64,000 nucleotides of DNA, from assembly GCF_030070105.1 (NCBI RefSeq), contig NZ_JASJOO010000003.1, forward strand, positions 47,155-111,154. The letters are read 5' to 3'. Origin of the DNA: Bermanella sp. WJH001 (GTDB lineage: Bacteria; Pseudomonadota; Gammaproteobacteria; Pseudomonadales; Oceanobacteraceae). Made by a program: the position numbers and the translations under genes. This document shows positions 1 through 8,871 of the stretch, piece after piece. The notes under the pieces are model-generated. The model made no database searches. It was not told the origin of the DNA and worked only from the letters and a program-made list of their open reading frames with translations. Each line of letters begins with the position of its first letter. Position 1 is the stretch's first letter.

Positions 1-5
1 AGCAC

Positions 6-253
6 AAAATATTCTATTTACATTGATGGGTTACGCTGCGCTAACCCACCCTACAACAAACACATTTCCTAGCCACAAGTAGAATGGTGTTAGATGTGAG
101 TGCAACGAATATCGTAACCCATCGATTACCGTATAAAATATTCTATTTACATTGAAGGGTTACGCTTCGCCAACCCATCCTAGAAAAAGATATGACTTAT
201 AACAGCTAGTAGGATGGTGTTAGATGTGAGTACAACGAACATCGTAACCCATC
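6..253. repeat. Two tandem BIME-like REP units left of the RAYT gene
   Basis: Two units of about 128 bp follow one another, from about 6 and about 134. Each begins with the same AT-rich stretch (AAAATATTCTATTTACATTG). A short hairpin arm follows (GGGTTACGCTGCGCTAACCC at 28-47, a diverged copy at 156-177). Each unit ends with an opposite-facing arm running from GGTGTTAGATGTGAG to ATCGTAACCCATC. Paired inverted REP arms beside a RAYT gene are the usual arrangement of bacterial interspersed mosaic elements. The units are clearly repeated by eye. Their number elsewhere in the genome cannot be seen here. Confidence 0.85.
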
Positions 254-260
254 TATTTTA

Positions 261-794
261 TTATTCACCAACCAAAAAATTTTCATCTTTTACATCACAC
301 GCCCAATCTCTAGAATACATACCTCGCTCCACATAATTATGAAATGTCGAGTAAGGCCATTCATCAGCCCTATTACAGTAGCCATGTTTAACAGGATTGT
401 AATGAATATAATCAATATGACGTTGTAAATCTTGTTCATCTCTAATTAGATGTTCCCAAAATCTACGCTGCCAAACCCCCTTCTCATTTTTTCGACTCAT
501 TGAGTTCGATACAGGCTCAACCAAATCCAGCGACTTTGAAAAGAACGTTTTAATAAGACGAATTCTCATTGCATAATTATCATCACCTTTCGGCAATGAC
601 ATAATCATATGCAAGTGATCGGGCATAACAACACATGCGGGTAACTTAAAAGGAGATTTGGATTTCACTTTTAAAGTAGAAAACTTTAATAGATCAAAAT
701 GATCAATTAATAAATTTGTATTGTGACGTTGTTTTAACACCAATGTAAAAAAATAGGTGCCACCTTGGGTTTTATTGCGTTTATAGCTCGACAT
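261..794 (-). CDS. REP-associated tyrosine transposase (RAYT, TnpA_REP family)
   Basis: A single-domain Y1 HUH nuclease of the IS200/IS605-like RAYT family, which processes REP palindromes in single-stranded DNA. Visible motifs are the N-terminal GGTYFFTLVL strand, the metal-binding HUH motif in VMPDHLHMIM (about residues 59-68), the catalytic-tyrosine helix region with IHYNPVKHGY, and the family C-terminal WPYSTFHNYV. The start at 794 is preferred over an ATG three codons upstream because AAGGA then lies 8 nt away. About 177 aa is normal for the family. REP/BIME palindromes flank it on both sides, so it is probably intact and is the likely agent of their spread. It appears domesticated, with no transposon ends apart from the REPs. 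Confidence 0.9.
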   Translation of the reverse strand: MSSYKRNKTQGGTYFFTLVLKQRHNTNLLIDHFDLLKFSTLKVKSKSPFKLPACVVMPDHLHMIMSLPKGDDNYAMRIRLIKTFFSKSLDLVEPVSNSMSRKNEKGVWQRRFWEHLIRDEQDLQRHIDYIHYNPVKHGYCNRADEWPYSTFHNYVERGMYSRDWACDVKDENFLVGE

Positions 795-829
795 ATCAAT
801 CATCCTTAATTGATACTTTTTTGATTATT

Positions 830-943
830 GATGGGTTACGCTTTCCCCTTCGGGAAAATGCTAACCCATCCTACAAGGAAAGGTGATTAAACTTAATCGG
901 TAGGATGGGTTAGATACGAGGTGTACGAGAATCGTAACCCATC
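830..943. repeat. BIME-like REP unit right of the RAYT gene
   Basis: This third copy has the same two-arm structure as the units at 6-253. GGGTTACGCTTTCCC, an intervening CTTCGGG loop and CTAACCCATCC form one hairpin at 832-871. GGATGGGTTAGATACGAG to ATCGTAACCCATC at 903-943 forms the opposite arm. The right-hand arm has GTGTACGAG where the left copies have GTGCAACGAA. Flanking the RAYT on both sides is typical of these loci. Confidence 0.85.
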
Positions 944-961
944 AAATTGCAATCTATAAAT

Positions 962-1000
962 AAAAACGGCGCAGTATCTTTCGATACTGCGCCGTTTTTT
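962..1000 (-). terminator. Rho-independent terminator of hom-thrC
   Basis: A perfect 12-bp stem (CGGCGCAGTATC at 967-978 with its complement at 983-994) encloses a 4-nt loop. A-runs on the left and T-runs on the right flank it, so it can act in both directions. It lies just downstream of the threonine synthase stop codon. Confidence 0.92.
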
Positions 1001-1047
1001 ATCTTCTGTCAAAAGCGTCTGACACTCGACGCCAGACTCCCGACCAA

Positions 1048-2457
1048 TTACTTAAACGTCTTCTGGGCAATAAACTTATGCACCGCTTCTAAATCTGCTG
1101 GCAACACATCCAAACGCTCTTCACGGTCCATTAGGTCCGTTAAGTGGTGTGGCAAGTTTGGCATGTCGAAGCCTGCACGTTTAACCGCATCTTCAAATTT
1201 CACAGGGTGAGCAGTACCCAGTGTGATCATTGGGATGTTGTTATTACGGCGCGTTTCGCGGGCGGCTTTTACACCAATAGCTGTGTGTGGGTCTAGTAAG
1301 TAACCGGTTTCTGCGAACACGTCTTGCATCACTTTCACCGTGTCATCTTCACTTACTGCAAAGCTGTCGAACAGTACGCGGGCTTTGGCGAGTTTTTCTT
1401 CATCCAAAGACACAACGTCTTTCTTGGCATTCATACGGCCCATTAGCTCAGCTAGTGCCGCGCCATCTCGGTCGTAAAGATCAAACAATAAACGCTCAAA
1501 GTTTGACGATACCGCAATGTCCATTGAAGGCGTAATGGTGTGTTGTAGTGGATGCACTTCGTATTGGTTTTTGCTCATTAGGCGATGCAATACATCGTTG
1601 CTGTTAGTAGCAATGACTAATTGATCGATTGGCAGACCCATTTTTTTCGCCATGTATCCAGCAAAAATATCACCAAAGTTACCCGTTGGTACCGAGTACG
1701 CCATTGGGCGCAGTGGACCACCAAGGTTTAGTGACGAATAGAAGTAATAAACGATCTGGGACATGATACGCGCCCAGTTAATGCTGTTTACAGCAACCAG
1801 TTTACGTTCACCTTTTAAGAAACCTTGGTTACCAAAACTGGCTTTTACCATGTCTTGTGCTTGGTCGAAGTTACCTTCAATGGCGATGTTAAAAATGTTA
1901 TCGCCTTTTACGGTTGTCATCTGACGACGCTGTACTTCTGATACTTTACCGTGTGGATGCAAAATAAAGATGTCTACATTTTTACACGCTTTGGTGCCTT
2001 CGATGGCAGCAGAACCGGTATCACCAGAAGTGGCACCCATGATCACAACTTTTTCATGACGACGCTCTAAAACGTAATCTAATAAACGACCAAGGGTTTG
2101 TAATGCAAAATCTTTAAACGCTAAGGTTGGGCCATGGAACAGTTCTAACACGTATTCGTTGTGGTCGATTTGCTGCAAAGGCGCAACGGCTTTATGAGCA
2201 AAACCACCGTACACTTCATTTAAAATGGTTTGCAGTGCTTCGCTATCTACGCTGCCTTCGACAAATGGGTAAATCACTTTGTGCGCAAGTTCTGCGTACG
2301 GAAGGTCACGCCAAGATTCAATTTCAGCCAGCGTGTATTGTGGTACGTCTTTTGGTACGTACAAACCGCCGTCTTCTGCTAGACCGGTTAGTAGTACTTC
2401 TTCAAATGTTAACTCCGGTGCGTTACCGCGAGTTGAAATATATTTCATCATATTCAT
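1048..2457 (-). CDS. thrC: Threonine synthase
   Basis: Catalyses the last step of threonine synthesis: O-phosphohomoserine to L-threonine plus phosphate, in the cytosol and dependent on pyridoxal phosphate. At 469 aa it matches the long proteobacterial/fungal-type enzyme. The PLP lysine is K115 in FHGPTLAFKDFALQ, and SGDTGSAAIEG and SVPTGNFGDIFAGY are the phosphate- and cofactor-binding loops. It is the distal gene after hom (39 nt gap), an order shared with Pseudomonas. The exact start is uncertain because ATG codons at residues 1, 3 and 4 all follow AGGA closely. Confidence 0.96.
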   Translation of the reverse strand: MNMMKYISTRGNAPELTFEEVLLTGLAEDGGLYVPKDVPQYTLAEIESWRDLPYAELAHKVIYPFVEGSVDSEALQTILNEVYGGFAHKAVAPLQQIDHNEYVLELFHGPTLAFKDFALQTLGRLLDYVLERRHEKVVIMGATSGDTGSAAIEGTKACKNVDIFILHPHGKVSEVQRRQMTTVKGDNIFNIAIEGNFDQAQDMVKASFGNQGFLKGERKLVAVNSINWARIMSQIVYYFYSSLNLGGPLRPMAYSVPTGNFGDIFAGYMAKKMGLPIDQLVIATNSNDVLHRLMSKNQYEVHPLQHTITPSMDIAVSSNFERLLFDLYDRDGAALAELMGRMNAKKDVVSLDEEKLAKARVLFDSFAVSEDDTVKVMQDVFAETGYLLDPHTAIGVKAARETRRNNNIPMITLGTAHPVKFEDAVKRAGFDMPNLPHHLTDLMDREERLDVLPADLEAVHKFIAQKTFK

Positions 2458-2495
2458 ATATCCTGATAGTCAGGTTTAATATTTAAAATTTGTGA

Positions 2496-3776
2496 TTAAT
2501 TTAATTCTTCAACACGAATGCGAGTAACCGCACCGTTGATCTCGGCTAATGCTTCAATTTCAGCAATGGCTTCGTTCATGATTTTTTCTTGTACTTTATG
2601 GATCAACATAATGATTGGCACAAGAATTTCGTCGTCTTTTGGTTCTTTTTGAATCAAGGCTTCAATGCTGATGCCTTTGTTGCTTAAGATGGTTGCAACC
2701 GTAGCTAATACACCGGCTTTATCCAATGCTTCCATACGTAAGTAGTAACCGGTTTCGATTTCATCGATTGGCAATACTTTTAAGTCTTCAAGGCTATCAA
2801 ATGATAATGCTTCAACCTGAATTTCACGGGCGATGTCGATGATGTCAGCCACTACCGCAGATGCGGTTGGACCGGCACCCGCGCCTGGGCCACAGAATAA
2901 CGTGTCTTTTACTGCGCTACCTTTCACTGCCACTGCGTTCATCACGCCATCTACTTTGGCGATCATGTTGGTTTCAGGAATCAAGGTTGGATGCACACGA
3001 AGGTCAATGCCTTTTTCACTGCGAGCGCTCACACCTAGGTGCTTGATGCGGTAACCTAGCTCTTCAGCGTATTGCACATCTTCACGGGTTATTTTGCTGA
3101 TGCCTTCGGTAAAGCAGTTATCGAACTGTAACGGAATACCATATGCAATGGACGATAGAATCGTTAGTTTATGGGCGGCATCAATGCCTTCAACGTCGAA
3201 GGTTGGATCGGCTTCGGCGTAACCCAATGCTTGTGCTTCGGCCAGTACGTCATTGAAGTCACGACCTTTGTCACGCATTTCGGTCAAAATGAAGTTGCCT
3301 GTGCCGTTGATAATACCCGCCACACGCTCAATCTTGTTGGCCGCTAAACCCTCACGAATGGCTTTGATCACCGGAATACCACCAGCAACACCCGCTTCGT
3401 AACCCACGCTTACACCCGCTTCTTTAGCTGCGGCGAAGATTTCAGCACCGTGTACGGCAATTAGTGCTTTGTTTGCAGTTACCACATGCTTGCCGTTTTT
3501 AATGGCTTCTAATACCAGCTCTTTGGCCACGTCATAGCCACCAATCAACTCAACCACGATGTCGATTTCTGGGTTGCGCGCCACTTCAAAAATATCCGCA
3601 GTCATATTGGTGTTACGGGTATCGCAAGCAGGGTTTTCACGACGAGCACCTACTTGCTCAATAATAATCTCACGCCCAGCACGACGCGCAATTTCTGCTG
3701 CGTTCTCTACTAGTACGTTAAAAGTACCGCCACCGACAGTACCAAACCCACAGATGCCCACTTTAACCGGTTTCAC
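2496..3776 (-). CDS. hom: Homoserine dehydrogenase
   Basis: NAD(P)H-dependent reduction of aspartate semialdehyde to homoserine, the branch point to threonine and methionine. The N-terminal Rossmann motif GICGFGTVGGG is at residues 8-18, followed by the catalytic domain with NGTGNFILTEM and GYAEADPTFDVEG. The C-terminal ACT domain (from about residue 345, YYLRMEALDKAGVLA) is the usual site of threonine feedback inhibition. It is monofunctional, with no aspartokinase domain, as in pseudomonads. It is probably co-transcribed with thrC. A hairpin separates it from dsbC upstream, so it may have its own promoter in the 190-bp gap. Confidence 0.96.
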   Translation of the reverse strand: MKPVKVGICGFGTVGGGTFNVLVENAAEIARRAGREIIIEQVGARRENPACDTRNTNMTADIFEVARNPEIDIVVELIGGYDVAKELVLEAIKNGKHVVTANKALIAVHGAEIFAAAKEAGVSVGYEAGVAGGIPVIKAIREGLAANKIERVAGIINGTGNFILTEMRDKGRDFNDVLAEAQALGYAEADPTFDVEGIDAAHKLTILSSIAYGIPLQFDNCFTEGISKITREDVQYAEELGYRIKHLGVSARSEKGIDLRVHPTLIPETNMIAKVDGVMNAVAVKGSAVKDTLFCGPGAGAGPTASAVVADIIDIAREIQVEALSFDSLEDLKVLPIDEIETGYYLRMEALDKAGVLATVATILSNKGISIEALIQKEPKDDEILVPIIMLIHKVQEKIMNEAIAEIEALAEINGAVTRIRVEELN

Positions 3777-3909
3777 TATATGGTCTCCGTTATATAAATG
3801 CCTGATTATGATGCATCAGGTGTGTAAAAATTTTGGGCGCTAAATGTATCACAATCAACCATCAACAGGCAGTGTGAATTTGCCTAAAATGCCCAGTTTA
3901 GGCCCCATA

Positions 3910-3946
3910 AACACAAAAGCCCCAATGCTTTCGCATCAGGGCTTCA
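3910..3946 (-). terminator. Terminator between dsbC and hom
   Basis: On the minus strand a 12-bp stem (3917-3928 with 3933-3944, two wobble pairs) is capped by a GAAA tetraloop and followed by a T-rich tract. It sits right after the dsbC stop, so dsbC and hom-thrC are at least partly uncoupled. Confidence 0.75.
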
Positions 3947-3966
3947 TAGGGACTAGCACGTGTTGC

Positions 3967-4722
3967 TTATAGACCGATTTTTTTCGCTAATTCGTCTGCT
4001 GGCATGTAGCCAGGTAATAGCTCGCCATTTTGCAAAATAATAGCTGGAGTGCCACGCACACCAAATTCAGCGCCTAGCGCTAACTGCTCTTCAATTGGTG
4101 CTTCGCAATTTAGGTTCTCTTTAATAAAACCGGTGGCTTTTGCTTTATTCATTGCCGCAGGGCGGTCAGCGTCACACCAAACGCTCTTCAATTTTTTGTA
4201 GGAACCGGTAAATTGCGTGCGCTTTTGATCAGAGTAAACCCCTGCGCGAGGGTAAGCTAAGTAGCGAACTGTTACACCTAGCTCATTTAAACGAGGCACT
4301 TCACGGTGTAGCTTGCGGCAATAACCGCAGTCGACATCGGTAAATACATTGATCACCGCTTTTTCTTCACCTTTACTGGCAAACACCACCATGTCTTTTG
4401 CATCCAGCTTATCAACTAAGGCTAAACGCTTTTCGTCGCTACGTTTGGCTGTAATATTCACAAGCTCACCTTGGGTGGCTTGAAACAGTGAGCCGTACAC
4501 AAAGTATTGGCCATCGGATGTGCTGTATAAAATCTCACCGCTGGTTAACTCTACTTCGTATAAGTCTTGGCCAGGGATTTGCTTGGCGCTCATTAACACC
4601 AGCGTAGGTTGAGCCGCTCGAAGTGCATCAGCAATGGTTTGCTCAACGCTTTTTTCTTCTGCTTGTGTGAAGCTTGCCAGTAGGGCCAAAGCAGTCACAC
4701 CTAGATTTCTTAAAATTGCCAT
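3967..4722 (-). CDS. dsbC: Periplasmic disulfide isomerase DsbC
   Basis: A DsbC/G-type protein disulfide isomerase that reshuffles wrong disulfides in the periplasm. A signal peptide (residues 1-21, MAILRNLGVTALALLASFTQA) precedes the N-terminal dimerisation domain, linker and thioredoxin fold. The active site is CGYC (C132-C135) in FTDVDCGYCRKLH, with the cis-proline loop RGTPAII. Two further cysteines (in SVWCDAD and NLNCEAP) match the structural disulfide of DsbC. At 251 aa it is of family size. It precedes hom-thrC, as in Pseudomonas. It would need a DsbD-type reductase, which is not in this window. Confidence 0.94.
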   Translation of the reverse strand: MAILRNLGVTALALLASFTQAEEKSVEQTIADALRAAQPTLVLMSAKQIPGQDLYEVELTSGEILYSTSDGQYFVYGSLFQATQGELVNITAKRSDEKRLALVDKLDAKDMVVFASKGEEKAVINVFTDVDCGYCRKLHREVPRLNELGVTVRYLAYPRAGVYSDQKRTQFTGSYKKLKSVWCDADRPAAMNKAKATGFIKENLNCEAPIEEQLALGAEFGVRGTPAIILQNGELLPGYMPADELAKKIGL

Positions 4723-4856
4723 GGTGGATCTCTAATCGATTTTGTTGGGCAATTAGAACATTGATTGCAGTGGAAGTTCCAGAGGGGATTTGGCAATTAT
4801 TGATAGAGGTGGGACACTTAAGCCAATCAAGGCTGTCATTTTTCTTTAGGGCCACA

Positions 4857-4894
4857 CTTCGACACGCTCGTCCCTCGCTGCTCAGTGCGAACGG
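4857..4894. repeat. REP-like element of a second family
   Basis: The 38-bp sequence starts CTTCGACACGCTCG and ends CTCAGTGCGAACGG. From memory this resembles the widespread intergenic palindromes of the CTTCGAC...GCTCAGTGCGAACGG type. It is unrelated to the GGGTTACGC family at the left end of the window. Only one copy is seen here, so calling it a repeat rests on resemblance alone. Confidence 0.5.
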
Positions 4895-4985
4895 TTTTGT
4901 TTATTTTAGAGCTAATAGGCATCTCTTTTGAGCTACATGGGCAGCTGATTTACGCTCTGTGCATAAAAGCTAAACTCTAAAACGC

Positions 4986-5011
4986 AAAAAACCCGCACTA
5001 GGCGGGTTTTT
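4986..5011 (-). terminator. Terminator of the rpsP-rplS operon
   Basis: The stem AACCCGC / GCGGGTT with a short ACTAG loop is bordered by A-runs and T-runs. It lies 23 bp downstream of the rplS stop. Confidence 0.9.
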
Positions 5012-5033
5012 CAGATTAGCTAATAAGTAAAAA

Positions 5034-5393
5034 TTACTTAGATAGCTTCTCTTTGATACGTGCTGATTTACCAGAACGCTCACGTAGGTAGTAAAGTTTC
5101 GCTTTACGAACATCACCACGACGTTTCACTTCAATGCTATCGATTAATGGGCTGTGCGCTTGGAAAGTACGCTCAACACCAACACCGTTAGAAATTTTAC
5201 GTACAGTGAAAGCTGAGTTTAGGCCACGGCTACGCTTAGCGATAACAACACCTTCATATGCCTGAAGACGCTCACGTGTACCTTCTTTAACTTTAACTTG
5301 TACTACAACTGTATCACCAGCACCGAATGCAGGGATATCAGCTTTTAACTGTGCAGACTCAATAGCCTGGATAATTTTGTTCTTGCTGCTCAT
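5034..5393 (-). CDS. rplS: 50S ribosomal protein L19
   Basis: L19 sits at the interface of the two ribosomal subunits. The family pattern is clear: [18 protein letters not shown], then [36 protein letters not shown], then the basic tail with [15 protein letters not shown]. The length of 119 aa is normal. It is the last gene of the four-gene rpsP-rimM-trmD-rplS operon, 30 nt after trmD, and is followed by a strong terminator. Confidence 0.98.
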   Translation of the reverse strand: MSSKNKIIQAIESAQLKADIPAFGAGDTVVVQVKVKEGTRERLQAYEGVVIAKRSRGLNSAFTVRKISNGVGVERTFQAHSPLIDSIEVKRRGDVRKAKLYYLRERSGKSARIKEKLSK

Positions 5394-5423
5394 GACTAAG
5401 CTCCTAAGTAATTTCGGATAGGT

Positions 5424-6176
5424 TCAAGTATCACTTGGATCTTGAACGTCTCGAATAAATTCGTGCAAAAGGGCTTGCTCTTCATCGCTGAGAGGCCTTT
5501 TTGCCAGCAAATCTGGCCTGCGTTGCCAGGTACGCCCTAGTGCCTGTTTAAGGCGCCAGCGCTTAATTTTTTTGTGATCACCACTAAGTAACACCGCTGG
5601 TACTGACTCGCCGTTGTAAACCTCAGGTCGAGTATAGTGTGGGCAATCCAATAAACCATCAACGAACGAATCTTCGACGGCACTCATGTCATGTCCCAAC
5701 ACCCCTGGCACTAATCGGATGATGCTATCCATCATCACCATAGCGGCCAGCTCACCACCACTTAACACGTAGTCTCCGATAGACCATTCTTCGTCTACCT
5801 GCGCTTGAATCAAACGCTCATCTACGCCTTCATAGCGGCCAGCTAAGAAGATTAAACCCTCTTCTTTTGCTAGGCGTTCTGCTCCCGCTTGGGTCAATTG
5901 TTGCCCTTGCGGTGACAAGTAAATCACTTTACTGCTTGGGCCCAGTTTCGCTTTTGCAGCGCCAATGGCCTGCTCTAGCGGAGCCACCTTCATCAACATG
6001 CCTGGACCACCACCATAAGGGCGCTCGTCCACGGTTTGATGTTTATCTGTGGTGAAATCACGAGGATTCCAACAATTGATATCAACCAAACCTCTACTTA
6101 CTGCGCGCCCGGTGACGCCGCTTGCAGTAAGCGCTTGGAACATCTCAGGAAAAATGGAGATGATGCCAAACTGCAT
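5424..6176 (-). CDS. trmD: tRNA (guanine-N1)-methyltransferase TrmD
   Basis: Methylates G37 of tRNAs with S-adenosylmethionine, which prevents +1 frameshifting. It is a SPOUT-fold dimer whose trefoil knot is marked by [20 protein letters not shown] and [15 protein letters not shown] place the start at 6176, giving [13 protein letters not shown] and 250 aa. The longer frame from 6197 would run into rimM and adds a sequence unlike the family. With this start the gene begins 2 nt after the rimM stop, consistent with translational coupling. Confidence 0.97.
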   Translation of the reverse strand: MQFGIISIFPEMFQALTASGVTGRAVSRGLVDINCWNPRDFTTDKHQTVDERPYGGGPGMLMKVAPLEQAIGAAKAKLGPSSKVIYLSPQGQQLTQAGAERLAKEEGLIFLAGRYEGVDERLIQAQVDEEWSIGDYVLSGGELAAMVMMDSIIRLVPGVLGHDMSAVEDSFVDGLLDCPHYTRPEVYNGESVPAVLLSGDHKKIKRWRLKQALGRTWQRRPDLLAKRPLSDEEQALLHEFIRDVQDPSDT

Positions 6177-6178
6177 GA

Positions 6179-6709
6179 TTAGAATTCCGGATCCCAATCA
6201 ACTTCGATCATGCCCTTTTCTAAGTCGATGTTTTGAACGCAGTCATCGCTGTACGGTAACAATCGTTCACGACCATCAATGCTGTCTTTGGTGGCTTTAA
6301 CAACCAGTACGTCGTTAGCGCCATTATTAAACAGATGGTCCACCTGACCTAAAACCACACGATCTGTGGTAACCACCAATAAATCTTTTAATTGGTGGTA
6401 ATAGATTTCGCCTTCAGCCGTCTCTGGAAGTGCGTCCATTGGAATCGCAATATCACATTGGCAATACTTCTGTGCCAGAGTACGGTCATTACAACCGTCA
6501 AGCTGTGCAACTAGGCCTTTACCTTGGGTACGCCAGTTGCTCACCTTAACCGGTGTCCATTGGCCGTTCATATTTAACAGCCAATCACCGTAAGAGAAGA
6601 CGCTCTCTTTGAGCTCAGTGTGACTAAACACTTTCACCCAACCTTTAATGCCATAAACACCGGTCACTTTGCCGATAACGGTTAAATTCTCTGGTGCTTT
6701 ATTCATCAA
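6179..6709 (-). CDS. rimM: 16S rRNA processing/maturation factor RimM
   Basis: Assembly factor for the head of the 30S subunit that binds ribosomal protein S19. The N-terminal RimM barrel (about residues 10-90, [22 protein letters not shown]) and the C-terminal PRC-barrel (about 100-175, [13 protein letters not shown] and [14 protein letters not shown]) are both present. At 176 aa it is of normal length. It lies 21 nt after rpsP and immediately before trmD in the conserved operon. Confidence 0.96.
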   Translation of the reverse strand: MMNKAPENLTVIGKVTGVYGIKGWVKVFSHTELKESVFSYGDWLLNMNGQWTPVKVSNWRTQGKGLVAQLDGCNDRTLAQKYCQCDIAIPMDALPETAEGEIYYHQLKDLLVVTTDRVVLGQVDHLFNNGANDVLVVKATKDSIDGRERLLPYSDDCVQNIDLEKGMIEVDWDPEF

Positions 6710-6730
6710 AGTGTCTTATTACCTGCCCAA

Positions 6731-6988
6731 TTAACCAGCAGCTTGTTGCTTTTTAGCGTCTTTAAGAAGCTTAGCAACACGATCACTTGGCTGAGCGCCT
6801 TTGCTCATCCAGTATTCAACGCGTTCTAGGTCTACACGTAGACGCTCTTCTTGACCACGAGCAACAGGGTTAAAGAAACCTACACGCTCAATGAAGCGGC
6901 CGTCGCGTGGGAAACGCTGATCCGCTACAGACAAATGATAAAAAGGACGTTTTTTAGAGCCACCAAGGGCTAATCGAATCACTACCAT
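6731..6988 (-). CDS. rpsP: 30S ribosomal protein S16
   Basis: S16 is an early 30S assembly protein. The family signature [20 protein letters not shown] opens the protein, followed by [15 protein letters not shown] and the helix with [20 protein letters not shown]. At 85 aa it is a typical size. It is the first gene of the operon, so its promoter should lie in the roughly 190-bp gap up to the rplI terminator. Confidence 0.98.
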   Translation of the reverse strand: MVVIRLALGGSKKRPFYHLSVADQRFPRDGRFIERVGFFNPVARGQEERLRVDLERVEYWMSKGAQPSDRVAKLLKDAKKQQAAG

Positions 6989-7180
6989 GCGACAGTTTCT
7001 TCTCTTTAATGGGCTGGCTTTGGTATCACCAACCGTTCAACAAAGTGTCTCCCTAAGACAGGTAAAGACCTGAAATAGCCAGACACACTATAAGGGGCGC
7101 GTATTGTATAGGAATTGAGCGATAGAATAAAGCGCTTAATTCCCTGAATTTTTGCGGGGCAAGCGCCGACAAAAGCACAC

Positions 7181-7217
7181 AAAAAAGCCCCAATACTTGC
7201 GCATTGAGGCTCTTTTT
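7181..7217 (-). terminator. Terminator of the rpsF-rpsR-rplI operon
   Basis: A-rich left flank, a hairpin (AGCCCCAAT pairing with ATTGAGGCT, one mismatch) and a T-run on both strands. It lies 27 bp beyond the rplI stop. Confidence 0.85.
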
Positions 7218-7243
7218 ATCTCACACCGTTAAAGGGTGTTTGA

Positions 7244-7693
7244 TTACTCTTCTGGTACAACGTGTACAGTAAGAGATGTTGTCACGTCAGCGTGTACTTG
7301 CAGAGTGATTTCGAAAGTACCAGTAGTACGTAGAGGACCATTTGGTAGACGAATCTCAGCTTTAGTTGCTTCGATGCCAGTAGAGCTGATTAGGTCAGCA
7401 AGGTCACGAGTACCGATAGAACCGAATAGTTTACCGTCTTCGCCTGCTTTAACCGCTAGAGTCAACTCAAGTTCTTTAAGCTGTTCTGCACGTTTCTCAG
7501 CATTCGCTAGTTTCGCAGCCGCTTCTTTTTCAAGTTCAGCGCGACGAGCTTCAAACGTCTCAATGTTAGCAGCAGTTGCAGGAACCGCTTTCTTTTGAGG
7601 GATAAGGAAGTTACGACCGTAACCAGATTTAACCGTTACTTTATCGCCAAGTGAACCTAATTTAGCCACTTTTTCTAATAGGATTACATCCAT
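7244..7693 (-). CDS. rplI: 50S ribosomal protein L9
   Basis: L9 binds 23S rRNA and restrains frameshifting and hopping. The N-terminal domain [32 protein letters not shown] is diagnostic. A long alanine/glutamate-rich connecting helix (about residues 42-75) and the C-terminal domain, with [16 protein letters not shown], follow. It is 149 aa, the standard length. It is the last gene of the S6-S18-L9 operon and lies downstream of a DUF2232 membrane protein gene. Confidence 0.98.
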   Translation of the reverse strand: MDVILLEKVAKLGSLGDKVTVKSGYGRNFLIPQKKAVPATAANIETFEARRAELEKEAAAKLANAEKRAEQLKELELTLAVKAGEDGKLFGSIGTRDLADLISSTGIEATKAEIRLPNGPLRTTGTFEITLQVHADVTTSLTVHVVPEE

Positions 7694-7760
7694 TTTTAAA
7701 CACCTTACAGGGCAAGACTTGCGTCTTATAAGTTAACAGCCCAAACAATTGGACCTTGAA

Positions 7761-8615
7761 TTATGCCGTGTCTTTTAGTCGCTTACGGAAATCAAATAAG
7801 ACATCCAATAAAGCCACCAAAATTAGTAACGCGTACATATATGGCAGAAAGAACAAAAAGCTAATATAAAACGCCATTAACCATTGTGAACTCAGCTGCC
7901 CCATGGCTATGACACCATGAACCAAACTAATACCCATGATAAACAAGGGCACCAGAATCACTGGCATCAAACTCACCCAAGATGGGTCTGATGCACTAAT
8001 AAAAAACACCCCTAGGGCAATCGCCACGTACCAATAAGGTAAACGTAGGGTGTGAAACTCGGCTTTAAACCCGCTAGGGTTATATAATTTTGCCTGCCAA
8101 TAACGCCCCAGCAATAAACCACCAATGGCAAACAGCTGTAATATGGCACTGATTCCACCCAATAACATGGGGAAAATCCAAGGTTGAAAGGCTTGCGCTG
8201 CTTGCGCATCCATTCGACCCTCAAGGGCTTTGCCGTATTCCTGCGCCCCTTGCTGCAACAACTCAACCCACTGCGGGCTCAATAATGGCAACAACCAAAC
8301 ACAGGCTAGTCCCGCCAGGGCGGATAAACTAATGGCTTTAGGCAGTGACGCGCTTACTCTAATCACACTGGCCATCCCGGCACTGCCTAAAATCACTATG
8401 ATTGCGGTGATATCTTGTTGCGCTGCAAACCAAGCAATACCTGGTAATAACGCCACTAACATGACATTTAAACCTTTGTTGAGGCCTTGGCTTAAAATCA
8501 CCAAGGCCACAACCGCCGCACTTACCCAATACATCAGAGGAATTACGGCGAATAACACAGCCATAAGCGCTGCCTGACGAGGTCCCTGCATACTAAAGCG
8601 TGCAATGGCTCCCAT
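7761..8615 (-). CDS. DUF2232 multi-pass membrane protein
   Basis: About eight hydrophobic membrane segments span its 284 aa with short polar loops, and no catalytic motif is visible. It sits between rpsR (14 nt upstream) and rplI. In Pseudomonas and relatives this slot holds a YybS/DUF2232 protein, and I identify it mainly by position and topology. There is no priB between rpsF and rpsR, again as in pseudomonads. Its function is unknown. Co-expression with ribosomal proteins is inferred from spacing. Confidence 0.75.
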   Translation of the reverse strand: MGAIARFSMQGPRQAALMAVLFAVIPLMYWVSAAVVALVILSQGLNKGLNVMLVALLPGIAWFAAQQDITAIIVILGSAGMASVIRVSASLPKAISLSALAGLACVWLLPLLSPQWVELLQQGAQEYGKALEGRMDAQAAQAFQPWIFPMLLGGISAILQLFAIGGLLLGRYWQAKLYNPSGFKAEFHTLRLPYWYVAIALGVFFISASDPSWVSLMPVILVPLFIMGISLVHGVIAMGQLSSQWLMAFYISFLFFLPYMYALLILVALLDVLFDFRKRLKDTA

Positions 8616-8629
8616 AACAGCGCTACCGA

Positions 8630-8857
8630 TTACTTGTGTGAATCAGTGTATGGCAATAGTGCTACGTAACGAGCACGCTTGATAGCAGTTGCTAGCTGAC
8701 GCTGATACTTAGCTTTAGTACCAGTGATACGGCTAGGAACGATTTTGCCAGTTTCAGTTACGTAACCTTTAAGAACATCAAGGTCTTTGTAATCGATCTC
8801 GGCAACGCCTTCAGCAGAAAAACGACAGAACTTACGACGACGGAAAAAACGAGACAT
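8630..8857 (-). CDS. rpsR: 30S ribosomal protein S18
   Basis: S18 binds next to S6 on the 30S platform. The family sequence is evident: [36 protein letters not shown], then the basic [29 protein letters not shown]. At 75 aa it is of normal size. It follows rpsF by 14 nt in a conserved operon. A lone cysteine (C11) is present. Confidence 0.98.
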   Translation of the reverse strand: MSRFFRRRKFCRFSAEGVAEIDYKDLDVLKGYVTETGKIVPSRITGTKAKYQRQLATAIKRARYVALLPYTDSHK

Positions 8858-8871
8858 AATCTATACTCCTA

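Larger units (their letters stand above)
4723..5033. other. Gene-free stretch between rplS and dsbC
   Basis: This 311-bp interval has no convincing gene. It holds the presumed dsbC promoter next to 4723-4850, a REP-like palindromic sequence at 4857-4894, and the rplS terminator at 4986-5011. The short open frames crossing it have no ribosome binding site or recognisable protein pattern. Confidence 0.6.

Noticed and set aside
1-260. CRISPR array as an explanation for the repeats
   Set aside because: Only two long units of about 128 bp, each made of inverted arms, with no regular short spacers and no cas gene; REP/BIME fits better.
947-1210. Plus-strand frame over the thrC terminator
   Set aside because: It starts in the REP repeat and crosses the terminator and the thrC end. 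No ribosome site.
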